From Bacillota bacterium (GTDB lineage: Bacteria; Bacillota_I; Bacilli_A; ML615J-28; CAG-698), in the NCBI GenBank assembly GCA_023422115.1, contig JAEZSA010000119.1:1-7960 (forward strand): a stretch of 7,960 nt of DNA, written 5' to 3'. The position numbers and the translations under genes were made by a program. Position 1 is the stretch's first letter. The number at the start of each line of letters is the position of its first letter. Below are positions 1-5,951 of this stretch, piece by piece. The notes under the pieces are model-generated. The model was not told where the DNA came from. It did not search any database and saw only the letters and a program-made list of their open reading frames with translations.

Positions 1-325
1 CAAGTCCTTCTTGATGATGAGGATTATGCCATATTGTTTGTCCATGACTAGCAACAAAATCAATGTCAATATACTTATAAGGCGTTCCTACAAGCAACAA
101 GTCTATCGCTTCTACAAACTTATATCCTAATTCAAAATTAAGACTGCATATTTGGGATAATTTTGCTGTCTCATCGGATAGATTTCTCATGATTTTCTTT
201 TTAAATTCCGCTTCATAAGGTAAGGTAACAAATTTAATCAAAGTGAATTTTCCATTTTCAATATTGACCAAACTAGCATCAACACCATCTAGCGAAGTTC
301 CACTCATTAAACCAATTGCTCTCAT
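1..325 (-). CDS. anmK: Anhydro-N-acetylmuramic acid kinase, N-terminal part (cut by window edge)
   Basis: AnmK uses ATP to open the 1,6-anhydro ring of anhydro-MurNAc and phosphorylate it, giving MurNAc-6-phosphate in the cytoplasm. The visible 108 residues begin MRAIGLMSGTSLDGVDASLV, the family's N-terminal glycine-rich nucleotide-binding signature. Near the left edge they carry ASHGQTIWH, the family's second hallmark. Full-length AnmK proteins are about 360-390 residues, so roughly 70% lies outside the window. The ATG at 325-323 overlaps the TGA stop of the upstream kinase gene (ATGA), and AAGGAAG at 340-334 lies 8 bases before it; both support this start and translational coupling. As last visible gene of the operon it adds anhydro-sugars, the products of lytic transglycosylases, to the substrates salvaged. 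Family assignment is very secure. Whether the missing part is intact cannot be seen. Confidence 0.95.
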   Translation of the reverse strand, partial: MRAIGLMSGTSLDGVDASLVNIENGKFTLIKFVTLPYEAEFKKKIMRNLSDETAKLSQICSLNFELGYKFVEAIDLLLVGTPYKYIDIDFVASHGQTIWHNPHHQEGL

Positions 326-1233
326 ATTTTATTCTTCCTTTTTGCTAGATAATAAGCCCCATAAATAGGATCTGTATTTCCTATTACTAATTGTAGATGA
401 ATTCCTTTTTTTGTTAAAGAGGAAAGAAGGGTTTGTTGAACAATGTCACAATGGCAAATGAGTCCTCCTCTAAACCCAAGAACCGCTTTATCAGAAAGTT
501 GAAGTAATCGATGAACTAGTTTTACTTCACTAGCTAAATCGCGACCACATTTTTCTAAAATTGTGATGGCTTCCTTATCGCCTTTTGCTGCTTCCTCACA
601 AATAAAACGAGAATGAGAAGCAATGTGATTTTTGGTGTTTGAATAGATAAATCCTTTAAATCCTTCTAAAGAAGTAATATTAATAGTTTTCATAAATTTT
701 TGTGCTAATGGATTAATCTTGTTGTGGCGTTCAAAATACTTAATTGCTCTTGTTACCAACATTTTAACAGCAAAATAAGCAGATCCTGTTTCGGTCAGCA
801 AATGTCCCCATCCACCACCATAACGGATTTCTTTTCCATTGGTCGCGCATACCGCACTCCCAGTTCCTGAAAGCACCAAAACACCTTCAGAATAGCGATC
901 TTCGATAATGGAGAATAAACCAATAATAATATCACTTGCAAAAGAAACTTCAACTCCTAATTCTTTTGTTAGGTTTTGTTGCAATTCTTCTTGATTGACA
1001 ATAACACCTAGCCCTGAGATCCCCATTTGCACATATGTCACTTGATATTCTTCTTTTACATGGTGAAAAACACTTCGAACCAAATTAAAAATATTAATGA
1101 TTGCTTTTTCATGAATCACCGCAGGGCTTCCTGAATCACCTATTTCTTCATAAACAATCATAGCATTTTCATCGATTACCGAAACTTTTGTTTTTGTTCC
1201 CCCTGCATCCACCGCAATGATTACTTTTTTCAT
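322..1233 (-). CDS. murK: BadF/BadG-family amino-sugar kinase, probably MurNAc/GlcNAc kinase (MurK-like)
   Basis: This is a 303-residue sugar kinase of the BadF/BadG/BcrA/BcrD ATPase family (ASKHA fold). Visible motifs are the phosphate-1 loop DAGGTKT (residues 9-15), a likely catalytic Asp in ASD (D101), the phosphate-2 loop LSGTGS (121-126), GGGWG (139-143) followed by TETGSAYF, the adenosine-site segment GFRGG (253-257), and a C-terminal PIYGAYYLA. Length is normal for the family and there is no signal peptide, so it is cytoplasmic. Relatives phosphorylate GlcNAc or MurNAc at O6. MurK of Clostridium acetobutylicum does both and is encoded next to a nagZ, as here. That context is the reason for preferring MurK over a plain GlcNAc kinase; sequence alone does not separate them. 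Its ATG overlaps the upstream TGA by four bases (ATGA), with AAGGGG at 1246-1241, 7 bases ahead, as ribosome site. Its own TGA overlaps the anmK start. Confidence 0.88.
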   Translation of the reverse strand: MKKVIIAVDAGGTKTKVSVIDENAMIVYEEIGDSGSPAVIHEKAIINIFNLVRSVFHHVKEEYQVTYVQMGISGLGVIVNQEELQQNLTKELGVEVSFASDIIIGLFSIIEDRYSEGVLVLSGTGSAVCATNGKEIRYGGGWGHLLTETGSAYFAVKMLVTRAIKYFERHNKINPLAQKFMKTINITSLEGFKGFIYSNTKNHIASHSRFICEEAAKGDKEAITILEKCGRDLASEVKLVHRLLQLSDKAVLGFRGGLICHCDIVQQTLLSSLTKKGIHLQLVIGNTDPIYGAYYLAKRKNKI

Positions 1234-3857
1234 GATTCTACCCCTTTAATAATGAATGTAAAACGATCTCCTGGTTTGATAAACTGAATCGTTTCAATAT
1301 CACAAGCAATTCTTCCTACCACATTGACTCTTTCATCTTGAGGTAGGTCTGTTAACATGATACATACTTCTCCTTGATAACGAGCAAACAACTTATTGTC
1401 GATTGTGATGTCGCCCTTTTTCCTTGAAGTAGCTTTATTGGGTGCGATTTCTCCTTCTTTTACTCGGCAAGAAGAACGAATAAAACTAGTGGGTTGATCG
1501 ATTCGATTAGTATGATCTAGTTGTAATTGTTCTATTTCTTCTTTTGTTAAGTTTTTATTTATATAAATTGGAATTTGAATCACATCATAATTAAATGCTA
1601 CTGCCGTTTTAATTTCTTCAATACTAGCATAACTATCACCAAAAAATACCTCATCTATTCCTAAACTTCTTACTTCTGATAAAATTGCTTCTAGTGGATA
1701 CTGTCGATGTGCTTCAATCGTTGGCAATCCCTCATACATAGGGGGTCGTTTTTGATTTTGAGAAGGAATATACATCATCACACTAAGACCATATTGTTTG
1801 AAAATTTGATTACGACGGATTACTTCTTCTCGCGAAATTCCTGTATATAACTTAGGATAAAAATTATGACTGATTCTAACTTTATGTAAATCTACACCAC
1901 AACTTTTTAAGTGCTCTAGTTGCTTTGTTGTGACTGTTGAAGCATTAAATTCAATAATGAATTGATCTTGCTTACATAAATTAACGATATCTTCATGACT
2001 AAAGCCATAATCTAGACGTAATGAATAGATTTCCGGAAGATTAAATTTATCCATCATTGGTTTAGAAACATCTAAAATTACCTTTATCCCCAATTTTTTT
2101 GCATGAAGACAAACAACATTCAGTTCGGAAACAAAACTACTATTCATCTCAGGAATGTGTGCTGAAATAAAAACTCGATCAACACCATTTTCCTTCAGCA
2201 TTTGCAAATAATCCAAATTCTTTTCTAGAGGATACTCTTCTAGTCCCACATAAATTGAAGCCCCTACTCTTACTTTTTCTGTTAATTTTATTGGTAATTT
2301 TCCTTGTGGTTTTAGGTTTCCCTGTAAATATCGAGCAATTGTCATTATTGAATTAGGGGTGTATTCATATAAACATAGATAATTCTTCACTTGTTTAAAT
2401 TTGAAAATATCATATGGTGATTTTGTCGAAAGAACAAATAAACGAAAAGCATGGTCAAACAGTTGATTTATTAAATCAACTTGGCCTTGATAATGACTCG
2501 CATTATAAGTACAAACCAATACTTGCTCGTATTCTTTTGCTTTTTCAATAAGCTCTGCTATCTCAAGATGGTTAGGATTTACGCTGATTTTAATCGCCTG
2601 TCCCTTAAATCCTTCTTGATTTACAATCTTAACAATACTACGATTGCTCACATCCTCTTCAACAACTGTCATTGTAAATGGAGATGGAGCTAATACTAAT
2701 GTTGACAAATTCGGGTTCAAATTCTCTCCCTTTACTAGGGTTAATGATTCATCAACGATATTGCCAACATAGGCTTTGCTCTGTTTATTAAGGATTATTT
2801 CCTCTTTTTCTTCATATCTTTTATCAACAAATTTATTTTCATAAATTGATGTTAATTCTTTTTTGTAACTCAATATTCGATTGACTTTTTCATCAAGCAT
2901 TGCTTCTGGAATTGTGCCCTCTATTACTGCTTGTTCTATTGCTTCTAAGACTTCAATTTGATATTGATAATTTGCTGATACGATAATTTGATCTTGGCCA
3001 GCAAGTAAGGCTAATACTGCTCCTTTAGCTACTCCATAATGATCTGCGATGGCTTTCATTTCCATAGCATCGCTAATAATCAATCCTTGAAATCCCAATT
3101 TTTGGCGTAGCAACCCGGTAATCACTTTCTTTGAGATTGTTACGGGAATTTGGTTCTCTTCAAAAGCAGCAAAAAATATATGAGCAGGCATAATTGCCTT
3201 TACTTCATTTATTACTTTTTTAAATGGTACCAATTCTAACTTTTCAATTCTTTCACGATTATGGGTGATGCTTGGCAACCCAAAATGGCTATCCACATCA
3301 GTATCTCCGTGTCCTGGGAAATGCTTAGCTGTCGCTATCATTCCTGTTGATTGCATTCCTCTAATAAAATCCAGCCCATATTTAGCCACTACTTGAGGAT
3401 TATCAGAGTAACTTCTAACGCCAATAACAGGATTATCTGGATTGTTGTTAATGTCTAGCGACGGCGCAAAATTTAAATTAATCCCCATTGCTAGTAATTC
3501 TTCTGACATCAAACGACCTACTTCATAAGCATACTCCTGTTTTGTTGCACCAAGAGTCATATTTCCTGGAAAAAAGGTTGCTTCGCGGACAATTCTCGTC
3601 ACCATTCCCCCTTCTTGAGTTATGGTCATAAAAGGTAAAATATTCGCGTTTTTTTTGATTTCTGTATATATCTTGAAGCATAAATCATGAAATTGCTTGA
3701 TGTTTTGGAAATTTCTTGTTAGTAAAACTACATTTCCTAATTTATATTTTTCTACTAAAGAACGGATGTGGTCATCATATTCATAACCAACAAAACCAGC
3801 AATTACTAATTGCCCTACTTTTTCTTTCAGTGTCATTGTTGCTATTTCTTGATTCAT
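1230..3857 (-). CDS. nagZ-mupG: Two-domain fusion: NagZ-type GH3 beta-N-acetylglucosaminidase + MupG (DUF871/GH170) 6-phospho-N-acetylmuramidase
   Basis: A single uninterrupted 875-residue frame joins two peptidoglycan-recycling hydrolases. Residues 1 to about 335 form a GH3 barrel: KHFPGHGDTDVDSH (178-191) holds the Asp-His general acid/base pair of NagZ enzymes (D189/H191), GVRSYS is at 146-151, and the nucleophile Asp is in SDAMEM (D263). Residues about 365-525 are the second GH3 domain, ending GKLPIKL. From about 530 the protein is a complete MupG/DUF871 unit: VGASIYVGLEEY start, LRLDYGF (613-619), EFNAST (636-641), HNFYPK (664-669), TGIS, and the family's C-terminal beta domain with ITIDN and RVNVVGRI. 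NagZ removes GlcNAc from muropeptides; MupG splits MurNAc-6-phosphate-GlcNAc. There is no signal peptide, so it is cytoplasmic. Oddity: the usual DQEGGR of NagZ reads TQEGGM (80-85). The ATG start is 10 bases after the namZ stop, with AGGAGA six bases upstream. Each domain assignment is strong; activity of the GH3 half is less sure. Confidence 0.92.
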   Translation of the reverse strand: MNQEIATMTLKEKVGQLVIAGFVGYEYDDHIRSLVEKYKLGNVVLLTRNFQNIKQFHDLCFKIYTEIKKNANILPFMTITQEGGMVTRIVREATFFPGNMTLGATKQEYAYEVGRLMSEELLAMGINLNFAPSLDINNNPDNPVIGVRSYSDNPQVVAKYGLDFIRGMQSTGMIATAKHFPGHGDTDVDSHFGLPSITHNRERIEKLELVPFKKVINEVKAIMPAHIFFAAFEENQIPVTISKKVITGLLRQKLGFQGLIISDAMEMKAIADHYGVAKGAVLALLAGQDQIIVSANYQYQIEVLEAIEQAVIEGTIPEAMLDEKVNRILSYKKELTSIYENKFVDKRYEEKEEIILNKQSKAYVGNIVDESLTLVKGENLNPNLSTLVLAPSPFTMTVVEEDVSNRSIVKIVNQEGFKGQAIKISVNPNHLEIAELIEKAKEYEQVLVCTYNASHYQGQVDLINQLFDHAFRLFVLSTKSPYDIFKFKQVKNYLCLYEYTPNSIMTIARYLQGNLKPQGKLPIKLTEKVRVGASIYVGLEEYPLEKNLDYLQMLKENGVDRVFISAHIPEMNSSFVSELNVVCLHAKKLGIKVILDVSKPMMDKFNLPEIYSLRLDYGFSHEDIVNLCKQDQFIIEFNASTVTTKQLEHLKSCGVDLHKVRISHNFYPKLYTGISREEVIRRNQIFKQYGLSVMMYIPSQNQKRPPMYEGLPTIEAHRQYPLEAILSEVRSLGIDEVFFGDSYASIEEIKTAVAFNYDVIQIPIYINKNLTKEEIEQLQLDHTNRIDQPTSFIRSSCRVKEGEIAPNKATSRKKGDITIDNKLFARYQGEVCIMLTDLPQDERVNVVGRIACDIETIQFIKPGDRFTFIIKGVES
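2461..2481. repeat. 21-base perfect inverted repeat inside the fusion gene
   Basis: Two 10-base arms, AGTTGATTTA (2461-2470) and TAAATCAACT (2472-2481), flank a single central base. The element sits in coding sequence of the second GH3 domain (around residues 459-465, QVDLINQ) and has no T-tract after it, so it does not look like a terminator. It resembles the dyad of a dimeric repressor site but may be chance in AT-rich DNA. Confidence 0.5.
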
Positions 3858-3863
3858 GGTTAA

Positions 3864-3869
3864 TCTCCT
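3864..3869 (-). promoter_or_regulatory. Ribosome binding site of the nagZ-mupG fusion gene, overlapping the namZ stop codon
   Basis: On the minus strand AGGAGA ends six bases before the fusion gene's ATG. The TAG stop of namZ (3870-3868) supplies its first two bases, so a ribosome terminating on namZ sits on the next ribosome site. This fixes the start of the fusion gene and suggests coupled translation. Confidence 0.8.
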
Positions 3870-5007
3870 AATATAGTAAGTATTTTTCTCTTATTTTTAT
3901 AAACTCTTCAGTTTCTTTATCGATAATTGCAAATTGCTCTTCTAAAGTATATTTATTTTCTTTGATAAAGGAACAACCAGTATTCAATTCTAGCATACAA
4001 GGTCTTCCTTCTTTATAAGGTAAATTTATCATGAAATCATTAGGATAAAGCATACGAATCGTGTCAAGCAGTGCCCAACCTACTTTTACTGGTGTAAACT
4101 CATGACGATTTAAAATGTATATTTCTACACCATTACACATTTCTCCTTTGTATTTAAAAGCCACTGGATTGAAATGAACAGGACGGAAGTAAACTCCTTT
4201 GAATTGAAAAGCATTCATCTTATCTGCTAATTCATCAGCATTAATATACGGAGCTCCTATTAATTTAAATGGTAATGTTGTTCCTCTTCCCTCAGCTACA
4301 TTGGTTCCCTCAAACACACAAGTTGAATTGAAATATAAAGCAATTTCTGGTGTTGGAATATTAGGAGATGGCAAAATCCATCGGCAACCTGTCTCTTCAA
4401 AGTATTGTTGACGATTATAATTTTCCATTGGAATAACGGTTAAATCACATCCAATTTTATATTCTTCATTGAAAAGTAACGCCAATTCACCAATTGTCAT
4501 TCCTGGTCTTTGTACGATGGGATAATATCCAATAAAAGAACGATAATCTAAATCAAGAATATTACCTTCAACATCCTTCCCATTAATGGGATTAGGTCGA
4601 TCAAAAACAACAAATTTCTTGCCTCTTTCTTTACAAGCAATCATACAATAAGCCATAGTATAAATAAATGTATAAAATCGCGAACCCACATCTTGAATAT
4701 CAATACACATTAAATCAAGATTATTCATAATTTCTTCACTTGGATGTCTCTTGTCACCATATAAACTATGAACAATAATTCCTGTTTTATCGTCGATATA
4801 ACTTTCTAATTGTATACCAGCATCGACATTCCCTCTCACACCATGTTCTGGGGAAAAAAGCGCCACTAAATTTACTTTTTCCTTCAAAATATCAATCGTT
4901 GATTTGAAATTAGAGTCCATACCTGTTGGATTTGTGATTAAACCAACCCTTTTTCCTTTAAATACATGTAAAAAATTGTCAATTCTTTCAATACCTAATT
5001 TAATCAT
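3868..5007 (-). CDS. namZ: NamZ/DUF1343 family exo-beta-N-acetylmuramidase (GH171), signal-less
   Basis: This 379-residue protein belongs to DUF1343, whose characterised members (Bacillus subtilis NamZ, formerly YbbC) release MurNAc from the non-reducing end of peptidoglycan chains or MurNAc-GlcNAc fragments. Family hallmarks appear in order: GLITNPTG (22-29), FSPEHG (51-56; the Glu is a proposed catalytic residue), DIQDVGSRFYT (103-113), FDRPNPI (135-141), QRPGMTIGELA (166-176), PSPNIPT (213-219) and FEGTNVAEGRGTT (232-244). The B. subtilis enzyme is secreted. Here the conserved domain starts almost at once (MIKLGIERIDNFL) with no hydrophobic signal segment, so a cytoplasmic location is inferred. 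The ATG at 5007-5005 overlaps the preceding yesL-like gene by eight bases and has AAGGAG six bases upstream, which supports this start over an upstream secreted form. It pairs naturally with NagZ: the two alternate along the glycan. Family certain; exact substrate inferred. Confidence 0.93.
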   Translation of the reverse strand: MIKLGIERIDNFLHVFKGKRVGLITNPTGMDSNFKSTIDILKEKVNLVALFSPEHGVRGNVDAGIQLESYIDDKTGIIVHSLYGDKRHPSEEIMNNLDLMCIDIQDVGSRFYTFIYTMAYCMIACKERGKKFVVFDRPNPINGKDVEGNILDLDYRSFIGYYPIVQRPGMTIGELALLFNEEYKIGCDLTVIPMENYNRQQYFEETGCRWILPSPNIPTPEIALYFNSTCVFEGTNVAEGRGTTLPFKLIGAPYINADELADKMNAFQFKGVYFRPVHFNPVAFKYKGEMCNGVEIYILNRHEFTPVKVGWALLDTIRMLYPNDFMINLPYKEGRPCMLELNTGCSFIKENKYTLEEQFAIIDKETEEFIKIREKYLLY

Positions 5008-5785
5008 TTCCCGCTCCTTTTTTTAAATAGATTTCTTCTTCTATTATAGTATCCATGTTATTAACCAATCTCCAATAGTCTTTTCTTGTTAGAAAATACA
5101 TGGTATATAGTGGTAAACTAAAACCAATTAACATCCATATTGGAATTAGTGTATTTATTAAAATAACAATTAGTATTGGTGCAATTAAAATAATAGCAAA
5201 TACAAGTGTTCTTAAGATATGTTTAAAGGTCATAATTAAAGTAAATTTCATAATCGTTTTCGTCTTCATTCGAAAATATCCTATTGTCATTGGTAAATTT
5301 ACGAAACACAAGAAGATAGCAACTATTGCAAACAATAAAACAGTGTAGCTTATTTGATAAATGGAAGTAATCAGATTTATTTCCATTTGCTCATCACCAA
5401 TCACTTCATAATAAAAGTACATCGCAAATGAGAACAATAGGACAATGGGAAAAATAATTAATTCTATTTTATATAAACTTTTAAAATTATCCCATAATCG
5501 ATTAAAATAAATAAAAAGTGTCGTAGATTCTTTTTCTTCTTGATGCAATTTAATACAAGAGAATATCGTACAATAACAAGGAATAAACACGAAAATTCCC
5601 AATAGAACTCCAAACAGCATCAATAATCCTGCCAGTATTCCTTCTTCTAAATAATAAAAGCCAAGAAAAGGACCTACTACTGCCAAACAAACAATAATAA
5701 TTGTCAATATATTCCACACAATTAATTTAAAAAAGATTTCAAAAAAATGATATATTTTACTGTTTGTATATTTTTCGATGTCCAT
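5000..5785 (-). CDS. YesL-like (DUF624) integral membrane protein
   Basis: This is a 261-residue, strongly hydrophobic protein with about five membrane segments (residues roughly 19-44, 50-75, 107-127, 143-165, and a long stretch 188-230 that may cross twice). The N-terminal WNILTIIIV and PFLGFYY region, the amphipathic FNRLWDNFKSLYKI loop (94-107), the FVNLPMTIGYF segment and the terminal FLTRKDYW resemble the YesL/DUF624 family. Family members often lie beside carbohydrate ABC transporter, two-component and glycosidase genes, but their molecular role is not established. It is the first gene of the operon, its TAA overlaps the namZ start by eight bases, and a solute-binding protein gene lies upstream. 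A helper role in uptake or sensing of amino-sugar fragments is a guess from context only. The start is the ATG at 5785-5783, preceded by GTGAGG with five bases of spacing. Homology is weaker than for its neighbours. Confidence 0.72.
   Translation of the reverse strand: MDIEKYTNSKIYHFFEIFFKLIVWNILTIIIVCLAVVGPFLGFYYLEEGILAGLLMLFGVLLGIFVFIPCYCTIFSCIKLHQEEKESTTLFIYFNRLWDNFKSLYKIELIIFPIVLLFSFAMYFYYEVIGDEQMEINLITSIYQISYTVLLFAIVAIFLCFVNLPMTIGYFRMKTKTIMKFTLIMTFKHILRTLVFAIILIAPILIVILINTLIPIWMLIGFSLPLYTMYFLTRKDYWRLVNNMDTIIEEEIYLKKGAGND
5014..5019 (-). promoter_or_regulatory. Ribosome binding site deciding the namZ start
   Basis: AAGGAG lies six bases before the namZ ATG, inside the 3' end of the yesL-like gene. 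It confirms the overlapping start and therefore that NamZ lacks an N-terminal secretion signal. Confidence 0.8.
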
Positions 5786-5797
5786 GTGAACCTCACT

Positions 5798-5813
5798 AAT
5801 AAATCGCTTTCAA
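5798..5813 (-). promoter_or_regulatory. Probable cre (CcpA catabolite-repression) operator
   Basis: On the minus strand TTGAAAGCGATTTATT matches the Bacillus cre consensus WTGNAANCGNWNNCW at every defined position but one (the last C is A). It lies just downstream of the -10 box, covering about +3 to +18 of the predicted transcript, a typical position for CcpA repression. This fits a scavenging catabolic operon switched off when preferred sugars are present. It is a single motif match; no ccpA gene is visible. Confidence 0.5.
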
Positions 5814-5822
5814 TTATTACAT

Positions 5823-5851
5823 ATTATAGCACATTTTATGATAAATAACAA
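5823..5851 (-). promoter_or_regulatory. Sigma-A type promoter of the salvage operon
   Basis: On the minus strand a perfect TATAAT (5828-5823) is preceded by TGC, forming an extended -10 (TGnTATAAT). A -35 box TTGTTA (5851-5846) lies 17 bases further upstream. The DNA beyond it (5852-5880) is almost pure A/T, like an UP element. Transcription should begin near 5816, giving a leader of about 30 bases before the yesL-like gene, too short for a riboswitch. Together with the terminator upstream this defines the 5' end of the operon. Confidence 0.72.
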
Positions 5852-5885
5852 CAAAACTAATGATTAATAAGTAAATAAATTCCAT

Positions 5886-5929
5886 AAAAAAAGCCTTTTA
5901 TCGTGTCTGTTATACACAATGAAAAGGCT
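5886..5929 (-). terminator. Rho-independent terminator after the BIG2/solute-binding gene
   Basis: About 22 bases after the stop codon, minus-strand AGCCTTTT (5929-5922) pairs with AAAAGGCT (5899-5892). The stem continues through a small bulge and mismatch to ACAC/GTGT around a seven-base loop, and is followed by seven T residues. The other strand also has a T-rich tail (5931-5939), so it could act in both directions. It separates the upstream transport gene from the salvage operon. Confidence 0.88.
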
Positions 5930-5951
5930 GTTTTATTTTGATAATTAAAAT

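Noticed and set aside
322..325. Possible frameshift between the kinase and AnmK because of the ATGA overlap
   Set aside because: Both frames end and begin with intact family-typical termini, and a ribosome site precedes the second ATG. It is ordinary translational coupling.
2481..2693. Plus-strand open frame antisense to the second GH3 domain
   Set aside because: No ribosome site, no recognisable domain and low-complexity composition; the opposite strand has a well-supported enzyme.
5100..5348. Plus-strand open frame, Ile/Lys rich, opposite the yesL-like gene
   Set aside because: Its hydrophobic composition is the complement of AT-rich membrane-segment codons; there is no start context or homology.
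5786..5951. Possible riboswitch or small RNA in the only sizeable intergenic gap
   Set aside because: The 166 bases are accounted for by the terminator, an A/T tract, the promoter and the cre-like site. The predicted leader is only about 30 bases.
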